Shown here one piece after another: positions 13,450 through 21,764 of a stretch of DNA of 22,574 nucleotides; position 1 is the stretch's first letter; every line of letters begins with the position of its first letter. Where the stretch lies: the NCBI GenBank assembly GCA_903822115.1, contig CAIJNU010000095.1, positions 1 to 22,574 on the forward strand, given 5' to 3'. The notes beneath the pieces were generated by a model. It had not been told where the DNA came from, searched no databases, and was given only the letters and a program-made list of their open reading frames with translations. Both the position numbers and the translations under genes were made by a program. The DNA comes from an uncultured Candidatus Peregrinibacteria bacterium (GTDB lineage Bacteria > Patescibacteriota > Gracilibacteria > Peribacterales > Peribacteraceae).

Positions 13450-14451
13450 GTGAACACACAGCAATTAATTGGAAGCAGAACGACGAAGATAAGTGGATTC
13501 GCCTTATCCAGTGAAGCAATTGGCTGGATCACGCTCATCTTCATGATCATTTCCAGCGCGACTTACAGCGCTTTCGCAAAGGTACTCACGGGCGCCCTCT
13601 CTCCCCTTTCACTCGTATTTCTGAGTGAAGTGCTAACGACCTTCTTCATATTCATCTCGTTTGGAATTATGCCGATCCTCGGAGAGTTGCGCGTGCTTCC
13701 CGTTCGAAAATACTTCCCTCTCATTGCCGTCGGGATCTTCAACAGCGTCATCGCCCCCTTCCTCCTTTTCTACGGATTGCATCGCTCGTCTGCCGTCTCC
13801 GCCATCCTCTACGGCAACACGGAGATGCTCTTCCTTCTGCTCTTCGCGGCAGTTCTCCTGCGAGAAAAACTCGACCGTTTGCACGTACTTTCTGTACTCC
13901 TGATCATCATTGGACTCGTCAGCGTCGCGCTGCACGGCTTCACATCTTTTTTCTCGCTTCAAATCGGCGACATCGCCCTCATCGTTTCGGGAATTTCTTT
14001 CGCCATCGGCGATGTGATCTTCCGGAAGTACCTCATCGATCTCAACGTGCATACCATTGTGCTCGGCCGATCGTTTGTCGCCATCATCGGCTGCACGATC
14101 GCCGCCACATTTGCACCCGCATTCGTCGTGGCACAAATCGTTGCGTTCCCCATCACACTCCTTCCCATTCTCGTCGGATTCGCTCTCATCTCGCGTACCA
14201 TCAACCTCTTTTGCTTCTACGAAGCTCTTGAAAAACTCCCAGTGGCCGTCATGTCCCTGACGTCCAACATCTCGATCGTGTCGTCCATTCTCTTCTCATC
14301 GTGGTTCCTCAATGAATCGATTCACGGATTTCAAATCATCGGCGGATTGTTCATTATCGCCGGAGCTCTGCTCATAGAATTCTTCGACACGCGAACGAAC
14401 GATCACCATCGCGTCGCGCATTTGAAGCAGAAAATGAGCCACCGAACCTGA
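13450..14451 (+). CDS. EamA/DMT-family membrane transporter
   Basis: A 333-aa integral membrane protein with about ten hydrophobic segments in two EamA repeats (roughly residues 18-150 and 165-310). Typical repeat ends are seen: LFAAVLLREKLDRLHVLSVLLIIIGLVSVAL and SSWFLNESIHGFQIIGGLFIIAGALLI. The drug/metabolite transporter superfamily exports amino acids, nucleotides or other small molecules; substrate cannot be deduced. The open frame extends to TTG 13432, but that codon overlaps the -10 region, so GTG 13450 is the likely start. The C-terminus is short and basic. Confidence 0.88.
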   Translation: MNTQQLIGSRTTKISGFALSSEAIGWITLIFMIISSATYSAFAKVLTGALSPLSLVFLSEVLTTFFIFISFGIMPILGELRVLPVRKYFPLIAVGIFNSVIAPFLLFYGLHRSSAVSAILYGNTEMLFLLLFAAVLLREKLDRLHVLSVLLIIIGLVSVALHGFTSFFSLQIGDIALIVSGISFAIGDVIFRKYLIDLNVHTIVLGRSFVAIIGCTIAATFAPAFVVAQIVAFPITLLPILVGFALISRTINLFCFYEALEKLPVAVMSLTSNISIVSSILFSSWFLNESIHGFQIIGGLFIIAGALLIEFFDTRTNDHHRVAHLKQKMSHRT

Positions 14452-14502
14452 GTGAAGTCGACCCTTGATCGACCCTGTGAGTTCGCGTAGGCTTCGTCAG
14501 AC

Positions 14503-14604
14503 ATGAGTAACGCGATGGATATTGGCTCCGTCGTGCCTGCTGCGGGCACGGGGAGGATGTTTCCTCTGCAGAGACAATCCTCCTACTCGGTTCCGGCGCG
14601 CTGA
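14503..14604 (+). other. 33-codon open frame overlapping the 5' end of carB
   Basis: ATG 14503 opens a frame one base off from carB and stops at TGA 14602-14604, inside carB. It has a weak upstream promoter (TTGATC 14465-14470, 17 nt, TAGGCT 14488-14493, then 9 nt to ATG). The peptide contains VVPAAGTGRMFP, which resembles the N-terminal nucleotide-binding loop of IspD-like nucleotidyltransferases. If one base were missing near 14575-14577, this frame would run directly into carB, so it may simply be the true CarB N-terminus. A leader peptide or a gene remnant are alternatives. Confidence 0.35.
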
Positions 14605-17600
14605 AGATCGGCGAAGCCGGAGAATTTGATTATTCAGGGAGCCAAGCCATTAAGGCGTTCAAGGAAGAAGGAAAGCGCATCGTCCTCATCAATCCCAACA
14701 TTGCAACGAATCAAACGAGCTGGGGGCTTGCCGATGCAGTCTACTTCGTGCCGGTTATGCCGCCGTTCGTCGAACGCGTAATCGAGAAGGAACGCCCCGA
14801 TGCCATTGCACTGAGCTTCGGAGGACAGACCGCCCTCAACTGCGGTTTGAAGCTGCATGATCTAGGTGTCCTTGAGAAGTACAACATCCGCGTGCTCGGA
14901 ACGCCCGTGGAGAGCATTCGCACCACAGAGGACCGCGCGCTCTTCAACGCGGAACTGCGGACGATTGATGTGAACGTTCCGAAGTCCTTCGCCTGTGTGA
15001 ATGTACCGGAAGCAATCAAAGCCGCGCAGGAAATTGGCTTCCCTGTCATCGTGCGAGGCGCATTTGCACTCGGAGGGAAAGGGAGCGGACGCGCCATGAA
15101 CGAGCAGGAATTGACCGATCTCATCAAGGTTGCTTTCGTGGAGTCGCCGCAGGTACTCGTGGAGGAAGATCTGACCGGTTGGAAAGAGATCGAGTACGAA
15201 GTCGTACGCGATCGTCAGGACAACTGCATCACGGTCTGCAACATGGAAAACGTGGATCCGCTCGGCATCCACACCGGTGAATCCATTGTCATCGCCCCCA
15301 GCCAAACCCTCGACAACACGGAGTACCAGATGCTGCGATCGATCGCCATTAAAGTCATCCGCCATTTGAAAATCGTGGGCGAGTGCAACATCCAGTACGC
15401 GCTCGATCCGCGTTCCCGCGAGTACCGGGTCATCGAAGTGAACGCGCGCCTCAGTCGCAGCTCCGCGCTTGCTTCGAAGGCGACGGGGTATCCGCTGGCG
15501 TTCGTTGCGGCGAAGCTGGCACTCGGATTCAGTTTGCCGCAATTGCGCAATGCCATCACCAAAGTCACCTGCGCCGACTTCGAGCCTTCACTCGACTACG
15601 TTGCCGTGAAGGTGCCGCGTTGGGATCTCCAGAAGTTTCGCTTCGTCTCGGAACAGGTCACAAGCGAGATGAAATCCGTCGGGGAGGTTATGGCTCTAGG
15701 CAGAACATTTGAGGAGGCGCTTCAGAAAGCAATTCGCATGTTGAACATCGCGGAAGAAGGGCTCTACCCCTTCTCCATCCACACCGAAGATCTCATGAAG
15801 GAACTCAAGCGCCCCACCCCCCGTCGCATCTTCGCCGTCGCGCAAGCGCTCCAAACCGAATGGAGTGTCGATGAGGTGAACATCGCCACGGGCATCGATC
15901 GATGGTTTCTCGAGCGCATTCAGTACTGCGGCCGCATCGCACAGGATCTCTTCCAAACGAAAGCCTTGATGCTTCCGGATGCGTTGCTGCGCGAGGCGAA
16001 GAGGGCGGGATTCTCCGATAGCGGTATTGCGAAAATACGCGACAGCAAAACGGAGCAGGTACGCCAGCAACGTATCGATGCACGGATCGTTCCGTTCGTG
16101 AAGCAGATCGACACGCTCGGGGGAGAATTCCCGGCACAGACGAACTACCTCTACCTCACGTATCACGGAACGGAACATGACGTGCGATTCGAGAATGGCG
16201 GAAAGCCGCGCACGATCGTCTTGGGAGGAGGCCCCTATTCCATCGGATCATCCGTGGAATTCGACTGGTGCTGCGTGCAGACGGTGCATGAGCTGCAGAG
16301 GCAAGGCTTTTCCGTCGCGATGATCAACAGCAATCCGGAGACGGTGAGCACGGATTACGACGAATGCGACACACTCTTCTTCGAAGAGCTCACCGAGGAA
16401 CGCGTTCGCGACATCATCACGTTCATGAATCCTCAGGGCATTGTCGTTTCCATGGGGGGACAGATCCCAAATTCTCTCTCCCGCAAGTTGGCACTGCACT
16501 CCATTCCCATTCTCGGCACGTCGCCTGTGAGCATCGATCGCGCTGAGGATCGCCACAAGTTCGGTCAATTCTTGGACGAACTCAAAGTTGATCAACCGGA
16601 GTGGAAGGAATTTGCGGATTTGGATACGGCGAAGTCGTTCTGCGCCGACGTCGGTTACCCCGTCATCGTACGACCGAGTTACGTGCTCTCCGGAGCTGCG
16701 ATGGCCGTCGTGCATTCCGGAGACGATCTCGTGGACTTCTTGGAGCAGGCATCGTTGGTCTCAAAGGACGCACCCGTCGTCATCTCCAAGTTCGAGTTGG
16801 GAGCGAAGGAGATCGAATTCGACGGCGTGGCACAGGACGGCACACTTCTCCTCTATGCCATTTCCGAACATATCGAGAACGCGGGAGTGCATTCCGGCGA
16901 CGCCACGATGGTGCTCCCCCCGCAGCGCGTCAATCTCGCTACGCTTCGGCAGCTGAAAGTGATCGTGAAGAAGATCGTGAAAGGATTGCAGATCTCCGGC
17001 CCTTTCAACATTCAATTCCTCGCGAAAGACAATCGCCTCAAAGTCATCGAGTGCAATGTGCGCGCCAGCCGCAGCTTCCCCTTTGCGAGCAAAGTGACGG
17101 GAGTGAACTTTGCCGTCCTCGCTGCGCAGGCTCTGCTAGGCAAGGCTCCCGTCGGACCCCACTACAAGACAATCGATCTCGACCACGTAGCCGTGAAGGC
17201 TGCGCAGTTCAGTTTTGGGCGCTTACGGGGAGCGGATCCACGCCTCGGAGTGGAGATGGCGAGTACCGGTGAAGTTGCGTGCTTCGGCATGAACGCCGAA
17301 CAGGCGCTGCTCGTAGCCATGCTGGCCGTTGGTTTTCATATGCCGAAGAAGAACATTCTCGTTACGATCGGACACCTCGAGGACAAGCTGGAACTACTCC
17401 CGACCATTCGGAAACTGCACGAGATTGGCTTCACCTTCTTCGCCACCGAACGCACGCACGAATTTCTCCAAACTCGCGGCGTTCCCTCGGCACTCCTCCA
17501 TAAGGTTTCGGAGCCGCGCAGTCCGAACATCCGCGAGTATCTCGAGCAACGTCGCATCGATCTCGTCATCGACATCCCAACGCACACCAGCAATGTCGAG

Positions 17601-17765
17601 CGAACGGACGGATACTTTATCCGCCGCCTCGCCACGGATCACGGCGTGTCGCTCGTCACGAATGTTCAACTCGTCAAACGTCTCACCGAAGCGCTTTCGG
17701 TAGAGCAGATTGACGCGCTGCCGTGTATGCGTTGGCCCGATCTCCTCAGGGACTCCGGCGCTTGA
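14577..17765 (+). CDS. carB: Carbamoyl-phosphate synthase large subunit, 5' end disturbed
   Basis: CarB makes carbamoyl phosphate from bicarbonate, ammonia and two ATP, for pyrimidines and arginine. Both halves are present: the first pre-ATP-grasp domain with GSGALKIGEAGEFDYSGSQA from about 14589, GGQTALNC, ATP-grasp 1 (IVRGAFALGGKGSG), the oligomerisation domain, the second half (LGGGPYSIGSSVEFDW, VSMGGQIPNS, ATP-grasp 2 with VIRPSYVLSGAAMAVV) and a C-terminal MGS-like domain. The N-terminus is of the GSGALKIGEAGEFDYSG type known from Bacteroidetes and eukaryotic enzymes. Homology begins at ILLLGSG (14577), but this frame has no ATG, GTG or TTG back to the stop at 14508. The first in-frame ATG (14748) would delete 57 conserved residues. 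A one-base deletion in sequence or genome is the simplest explanation. carA is not in the window. Confidence 0.93.
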   Translation: MLLLGSGALKIGEAGEFDYSGSQAIKAFKEEGKRIVLINPNIATNQTSWGLADAVYFVPVMPPFVERVIEKERPDAIALSFGGQTALNCGLKLHDLGVLEKYNIRVLGTPVESIRTTEDRALFNAELRTIDVNVPKSFACVNVPEAIKAAQEIGFPVIVRGAFALGGKGSGRAMNEQELTDLIKVAFVESPQVLVEEDLTGWKEIEYEVVRDRQDNCITVCNMENVDPLGIHTGESIVIAPSQTLDNTEYQMLRSIAIKVIRHLKIVGECNIQYALDPRSREYRVIEVNARLSRSSALASKATGYPLAFVAAKLALGFSLPQLRNAITKVTCADFEPSLDYVAVKVPRWDLQKFRFVSEQVTSEMKSVGEVMALGRTFEEALQKAIRMLNIAEEGLYPFSIHTEDLMKELKRPTPRRIFAVAQALQTEWSVDEVNIATGIDRWFLERIQYCGRIAQDLFQTKALMLPDALLREAKRAGFSDSGIAKIRDSKTEQVRQQRIDARIVPFVKQIDTLGGEFPAQTNYLYLTYHGTEHDVRFENGGKPRTIVLGGGPYSIGSSVEFDWCCVQTVHELQRQGFSVAMINSNPETVSTDYDECDTLFFEELTEERVRDIITFMNPQGIVVSMGGQIPNSLSRKLALHSIPILGTSPVSIDRAEDRHKFGQFLDELKVDQPEWKEFADLDTAKSFCADVGYPVIVRPSYVLSGAAMAVVHSGDDLVDFLEQASLVSKDAPVVISKFELGAKEIEFDGVAQDGTLLLYAISEHIENAGVHSGDATMVLPPQRVNLATLRQLKVIVKKIVKGLQISGPFNIQFLAKDNRLKVIECNVRASRSFPFASKVTGVNFAVLAAQALLGKAPVGPHYKTIDLDHVAVKAAQFSFGRLRGADPRLGVEMASTGEVACFGMNAEQALLVAMLAVGFHMPKKNILVTIGHLEDKLELLPTIRKLHEIGFTFFATERTHEFLQTRGVPSALLHKVSEPRSPNIREYLEQRRIDLVIDIPTHTSNVERTDGYFIRRLATDHGVSLVTNVQLVKRLTEALSVEQIDALPCMRWPDLLRDSGA

Positions 17766-17770
17766 GGAAG

Positions 17771-17789
17771 GCAAGAATGAGATTCTTGC
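17771..17789. repeat. hairpin between carB and greA
   Basis: GCAAGAAT-GAG-ATTCTTGC is a perfect 8-bp stem with a 3-nt loop, 6 nt after the carB stop and just before the -35 of greA. It may be the carB terminator despite lacking a T-tract. Confidence 0.4.
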
Positions 17790-17791
17790 GC

Positions 17792-17819
17792 TTGCCAAGC
17801 AGGTGCTTTCCCGTACAAT
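17792..17819 (+). promoter_or_regulatory. promoter of greA
   Basis: TTGCCA (17792-17797, 5/6) and TACAAT (17814-17819, 5/6) are 16 nt apart. The predicted start near 17826 gives a leader of about 21 nt, without a Shine-Dalgarno sequence. Confidence 0.55.
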
Positions 17820-17846
17820 TCCCAACACTTCCATACCCCATTCGAC

Positions 17847-18392
17847 ATGGCAGACGATTTCATCAGCGATGACGATCAGGCAACCGGCGGATCAACCGGA
17901 TTCATCGGAGGCGATGATCAGACCCTCGTCACGAAGGAGGGTTTGAAGAAATTGGTCGAGGAGTTGGATGAACTCAAGACCGTTCGCCGACAAGAAGTCG
18001 CACAGCGTCTCAAGGAGGCTATCTCCTATGGTGATCTCTCCGAGAACTCCGAGTACGAGGAAGCGAAGAACGAACAAGCCTTTGTCGAAGGGCGTATCTT
18101 GGAGCTTGAGCAGAAGATCAAGAACGCGAAAATTATTTCCGAGAAGAAGCCGGATGCTCGTCACAGCAAAGAAATCGATATTGGATCGACCGTGACGCTG
18201 CAGAACAAAACGGATGGGGATGAAGCCGAGCGATACACGATTGTCGGTTCCACAGAAGCCAATCCTCTGGACCACAAGATCAGCAACGAATCCCCCATTG
18301 GCAAAGCACTCCTGCAGAAGTGCAAGGGCGACGTGATCGAAATCGTTTCCCCTTCGGGCTTGATCCGCTACGAAATCCTTGGAGTCGCCTGA
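17847..18392 (+). CDS. greA: Transcription elongation factor GreA
   Basis: GreA enters the RNA polymerase secondary channel and stimulates cleavage of backtracked transcripts. After residue 25 the protein is canonical: TLVTKEGLKKLVEELDELK, the coiled coil with the acidic tip GDLSENSEYEEAKNEQAFVEGRI, then the C-terminal FKBP-like domain ending SPSGLIRYEILGV. It is 181 aa against a usual 155-160. The surplus is an acidic, glycine-rich N-terminal tail (MADDFISDDDQATGGSTGFI...), for which there is no alternative ATG. It has its own promoter. Confidence 0.95.
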   Translation: MADDFISDDDQATGGSTGFIGGDDQTLVTKEGLKKLVEELDELKTVRRQEVAQRLKEAISYGDLSENSEYEEAKNEQAFVEGRILELEQKIKNAKIISEKKPDARHSKEIDIGSTVTLQNKTDGDEAERYTIVGSTEANPLDHKISNESPIGKALLQKCKGDVIEIVSPSGLIRYEILGVA

Positions 18393-18445
18393 TCGATGCT
18401 TGTGGTTTTTCCGTTCGCAGCTAGGATAGCTCCGTCACTTTAAAG

Positions 18446-18874
18446 ATGGCAGATCCAAGTTCTCCGCCGCCCAGCGGCTCTCCGGCTACCGGCAACCCTC
18501 CCGCCCCCGCGAAGACCACAGATGTTGTTTCGCAGAAGTTTCCGGAACTCGTCGCACTTATCAAGGGGTCGGAGAGCATGAATGACGAAGAGCGTCAGTA
18601 CTGGATGAATATCTTACCGATCATGACGCCGGAACAACTCGCAAGTTTGAAGGATATTCTGGATAATGAGAAGAAGCAGCTGAAGGCGATCGATGAGAAA
18701 TACTCTCACGAGATGGAGAAACTCGGACAGACCGAATTCATCCGAAAGGCCGAGGAGGAGAGGCAGGCAAAACGACAGAACCGTCAGAGTGCGGAACAGG
18801 CACATAAAGCAGAGGAAGAACGCAAAGCGGAAAACATCCTTCAGGAGATCGAGCACACAGACGGACAGCAATGA
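18446..18874 (+). CDS. hypothetical charged coiled-coil protein, 142 aa
   Basis: I do not recognise this family. The N-terminus (1-25) is Pro/Ser/Gly-rich and disordered. Residues 27-68 are helical with two short conserved-looking segments (FPELVALIKGSESM; WMNILPIMTPEQLASLKDIL). Residues 68-142 form a long, strongly charged helix or coiled coil rich in Lys, Glu, Arg and Gln. No signal or membrane segment is present, so it should be cytoplasmic. It follows greA by 53 nt and ends 1 nt before the convergent holA stop. A weak promoter (TTGTGG 18400-18405, 17 nt, TAGGAT 18423-18428) may serve it. Confidence 0.75.
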   Translation: MADPSSPPPSGSPATGNPPAPAKTTDVVSQKFPELVALIKGSESMNDEERQYWMNILPIMTPEQLASLKDILDNEKKQLKAIDEKYSHEMEKLGQTEFIRKAEEERQAKRQNRQSAEQAHKAEEERKAENILQEIEHTDGQQ

Positions 18875-18875
18875 A

Positions 18876-19856
18876 TCAGACGCGCACGCTCCCGAGATCG
18901 CAGACGCGTGCGACGAAGCATTCAAGAATCGCGATCATTTCCTGCGGCGCTTCCCGCGAGTAACGCAGTGCTCCGGTCTTGAATCCCACATCGCATTCCG
19001 CCGCCCAAGCGACGAGATCATGCAGAGCCTCGAGAGAGAGCGATCCTGCAAGCGGAAGAAGATTTCTCGCGACCGTGGGAGATATCTTGAACATCGCGGC
19101 GATGCGTGCGGGCTGTCTCTGCCCCTCCTGACACGCCGCCGACACGGATACCATCGCTCTCAGCATCCAGAGGAGAATATTCCAGAGACTCATGGGCTCC
19201 TCGCCCCTCTCGAGGAGAAGCTCAAGGTACGCAAAACTCTCTTTCTTCTTGCCTGACGCGAGGAGCGAGGTGAGGTGCCACACTTCCTGCTCAATTGACG
19301 GAACGGCGAGTTGGGAAATGCTCTCAGCCGTGATGCCACTCGTACCTGTGAAGAGACACTGCTTCTCAATTTCTTTCGAAAGCAGATCCTGATCCGATCC
19401 GGTGAGCTGCAGAAGTGCTTCCTCGCTCTGAAAGACGAATGAAGCACCCCACTCTGCCGCTTTCTGCGCCATCCACGCTTTGAGGGAACTGCCGTGGAGA
19501 ACGGGGAAGTTTTTGACATCGGCAATCTTTTGAAATGTCTTCACGGCCGAAAGACGCTTGTCAGGCGTGGGATCAATCACGACAACAACGGAATCCGGAT
19601 GGAGTGCGGATGGCAGAAGCTCAATATCCTCCTTTTCGAAATTCGGTGTCCCCTCGATGATAAAGAGCCTCTTGAGAGCCAAGAATGGTGCAATGGAAAC
19701 CTGATCGAGCAGCTCGCGGAAACGAAGCGTCGACCCGTCCAAAACAACGAGATTCGATTCGTCATGTCTCAAACTGAACTGTTCCATCCACTTGCGTTTC
19801 TCCTCCCTGATGGCAAAGGTGTTCTCCCCTGTGAAGTAATGCAATGACCCAAGCAT
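18876..19856 (-). CDS. holA: DNA polymerase III subunit delta
   Basis: HolA is the wrench of the clamp loader that opens the beta sliding clamp. The 326-aa length fits. Visible family features are the N-terminal fold starting SLHYFTGENTFAIREEKRKW, the segment VSIAPFLALKRLFIIEG corresponding to the conserved hydrophobic strand-turn after the beta-interacting element, VVVVIDPTPDKRLSAVKTF, and the C-terminal collar domain (LLERGEEPMSLWNILLWMLR; YSREAPQEMIAILECFVARV). A possible extended -10 (TGC-TAGAGT) lies about 11 nt upstream of the ATG. It is convergent with the coiled-coil gene. Confidence 0.92.
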   Translation of the reverse strand: MLGSLHYFTGENTFAIREEKRKWMEQFSLRHDESNLVVLDGSTLRFRELLDQVSIAPFLALKRLFIIEGTPNFEKEDIELLPSALHPDSVVVVIDPTPDKRLSAVKTFQKIADVKNFPVLHGSSLKAWMAQKAAEWGASFVFQSEEALLQLTGSDQDLLSKEIEKQCLFTGTSGITAESISQLAVPSIEQEVWHLTSLLASGKKKESFAYLELLLERGEEPMSLWNILLWMLRAMVSVSAACQEGQRQPARIAAMFKISPTVARNLLPLAGSLSLEALHDLVAWAAECDVGFKTGALRYSREAPQEMIAILECFVARVCDLGSVRV

Positions 19857-19977
19857 AGGAGACGTTTACTCTAGCAGATGCCTTGAAGGCGTGCGATTTG
19901 AGAAAGGAAGCCAAATACTGCATTTCCAGAATAATGCATTTCACTAGATTCCAGTGTATCAGTCAATTTTCTATGAA

Positions 19978-20006
19978 TTGAGAAGAAGTGAAAAATGGCC
20001 TATACT
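19978..20006 (+). promoter_or_regulatory. strong promoter of the dockerin-cohesin operon
   Basis: TTGAGA (19978-19983, 5/6) and TATACT (20001-20006, 5/6) have an ideal 17-nt spacer. The -10 ends 8 nt before ATG 20015. The upstream gap (19857-19977) is AT-rich, holds a GCCTT-G-AAGGC hairpin (19879-19889) and a repeated GCATTTC, and otherwise nothing I can name. Confidence 0.65.
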
Positions 20007-20014
20007 AGTGAGAA

Positions 20015-20362
20015 ATGCACACAAAGATCAACACACTCATCTGCCGCAGAAATCTCCAACTCGTTGCCTTCGCGACAATGTGTATCGTCGGATCATTCCT
20101 GATCGGAATCCAGTCGGCAGGAGACGTGAAACCCGTTTTGCACACGGAGGCGCAGCAAGCAAATCTCCTGCAGCAACTCCCTCTGGACGGAGACATTGAC
20201 GGAGACGGAAAGGTCACGTTGCAAGACGAAATGAATATTCTTCAAATGATCCAGGGGACAAGGAAGATTACCGAACAAGCACTCGCCACAGACCCCGATC
20301 ACAACGGGCAACTGACGGTAAGCGATGCCATTGTCATTCTTGACCGACTTGCGACGCCATAA
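20015..20362 (+). CDS. membrane-anchored or exported dockerin type I protein
   Basis: A 115-aa protein with a basic N-terminus, a hydrophobic export or anchor segment (about 14-33) and a C-terminal type I dockerin domain (57-112). Both duplicated calcium loops are clear: D60, D62, D64 and D71 in DIDGDGKVTLQD, and D93, D95, N97 and D104 in DPDHNGQLTVSD, each followed by a helix (EMNILQMIQ; AIVILDRL). Dockerins bind cohesin modules with high affinity in the presence of calcium, as in cellulosomes. There is no catalytic domain; the protein is almost only a dockerin on a stalk. The next gene, 1 nt after its stop, encodes a cohesin-like domain, the expected partner. Confidence 0.88.
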   Translation: MHTKINTLICRRNLQLVAFATMCIVGSFLIGIQSAGDVKPVLHTEAQQANLLQQLPLDGDIDGDGKVTLQDEMNILQMIQGTRKITEQALATDPDHNGQLTVSDAIVILDRLATP

Positions 20363-20363
20363 C

Positions 20364-21764
20364 ATGAATTGTTTCTCATCTCCTCACCGGCATTCTCTCG
20401 TGCTGCTTGCACTCCTCATAGTGACAATCGTCCTATTGCCAGCTTCTTCTCTTGCGAAAGGTTCCTCGGCTTCGAGTGACCAGAATACTGAGGCTCTCAT
20501 ACCGTTTGATTCCACCACGACTACTCCCGTGACATCCGACACGAGTGCGCCAACGACAAAGAAGAAGCAAAGCTCGAAAAATTCTGCCAAAAAAAACTCA
20601 AACGATTCTTCTTCCGTTGTATCTCCTTCCTCGGGAAGTGGGTCAACGAATGCGGGAGGCAGCGGATCTGTTCTTCTGATGCTGCAGCCGCACTGCACGA
20701 CTGATGCACAAGCGGACTGTCCTACTTTTGATGTTCTCTCTCCCAGTATGGCGCAGACTCCGAACTTGCAAATCGGAGACACACTCGATATGGACGTCGT
20801 CCTTCAAAACCCGCTACAGCTCCCCATCAAGAAAATGCTGGTATCGCTACAGTACGATCCGATTCTTCTGACAGGAGGTTCGGTCACTCTCGAGCAGGGC
20901 TTTGCCAACGACACTTCTTCCGGAAGCACCTTCGACAATGTGAATGGAACGCTCGTAATGCCGATCGTCGTCACTCAAGACGGAGGAAACTTGCAGAGCA
21001 CCATTCGCGTTGCAGAGATCAGCTTTAAAATTCTTAGCTCAGGTGCAATCGGGAAGTCCATCGTTACATTCAATCAAAATGATGGTGATGCCAACCGCAC
21101 AGCGGTCTTTGGAACCGACATGCAGTCGAGTATTGTCGCACAGAGTCTCGGCCTTCTCGCCGTAAATATCGCAAGCGCTTCTCCTTCACCCTCTCCCTCG
21201 AGCAGCGCTCCTTCACCAATCAACTCTGCTACGGGTTCGACACTTCAGTCGGGAATTTTTGATTCAGGAATGTTCGCTCAACTCCAGCCTCAAAACCTGA
21301 AGATCACTACCGATGATACTTCCGTATACCTCTCCTGGGATGTTCTCCCCGCCTCCGACATAGCCGGCTACAACGTCTACTACAGCACAGTCTCCGGCAC
21401 CTACATTCAGCGCAGAAGCGTCCCCAAAGATCAGACGAGCATGACGCTCGCACCTCTCCCCAAAGGAATCGCGTACTACGTCGCAATCCGCGGCGTAAAT
21501 GCCAACGGCGATGAAACCGCGTTCAGTCAGGAAGTGGCGGTGACGGTCGGCGATCCGCTGTCATCCTCCGCTCCGTTCATCGCATCTCTCACGCCATCTA
21601 TCAGCAATCCATTGGAAGGGACTCACAGATCCGCTGCAGAAGAAGTCCCGGGTCAATCGGGCCTCTCGACCGTGTTCTCTCTGATCCTCCTCGCGTCCGC
21701 CATTGCCGGAACCTTCTACGCACTGCGCCGTCAGCGATCCGTTTCCTTCCACCCCTTCTCGTGA
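20364..21764 (+). CDS. cohesin-domain and fibronectin type III surface protein
   Basis: A 466-aa surface protein. It has a signal peptide (about 9-31), a Ser/Thr/Lys-rich linker (32-100), a cohesin-like domain (about 120-268), a Ser/Pro linker (271-290), a fibronectin type III domain (about 306-396, VYLSWDVLPASDIAGYNVYY and YYVAIRGVNANGDETAFS), and a C-terminal membrane segment (436-454) with a basic tail. The cohesin call rests on QIGDTLDMDVVLQNP, VSLQYDPILL, the glycine/aspartate turn VTQDGGN and AEISFKI. ATG 20364, 1 nt after the dockerin stop, gives a clean signal peptide; the longer frame from 20325 would overlap the dockerin gene. The protein is anchored outside the cell and could hold the dockerin protein or others. 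Confidence 0.85.
   Translation: MNCFSSPHRHSLVLLALLIVTIVLLPASSLAKGSSASSDQNTEALIPFDSTTTTPVTSDTSAPTTKKKQSSKNSAKKNSNDSSSVVSPSSGSGSTNAGGSGSVLLMLQPHCTTDAQADCPTFDVLSPSMAQTPNLQIGDTLDMDVVLQNPLQLPIKKMLVSLQYDPILLTGGSVTLEQGFANDTSSGSTFDNVNGTLVMPIVVTQDGGNLQSTIRVAEISFKILSSGAIGKSIVTFNQNDGDANRTAVFGTDMQSSIVAQSLGLLAVNIASASPSPSPSSSAPSPINSATGSTLQSGIFDSGMFAQLQPQNLKITTDDTSVYLSWDVLPASDIAGYNVYYSTVSGTYIQRRSVPKDQTSMTLAPLPKGIAYYVAIRGVNANGDETAFSQEVAVTVGDPLSSSAPFIASLTPSISNPLEGTHRSAAEEVPGQSGLSTVFSLILLASAIAGTFYALRRQRSVSFHPFS

Noticed and set aside
14862..15542. A 226-codon minus-strand open frame.
   Set aside because: Antisense shadow of carB ATP-grasp 1, with no recognisable features.
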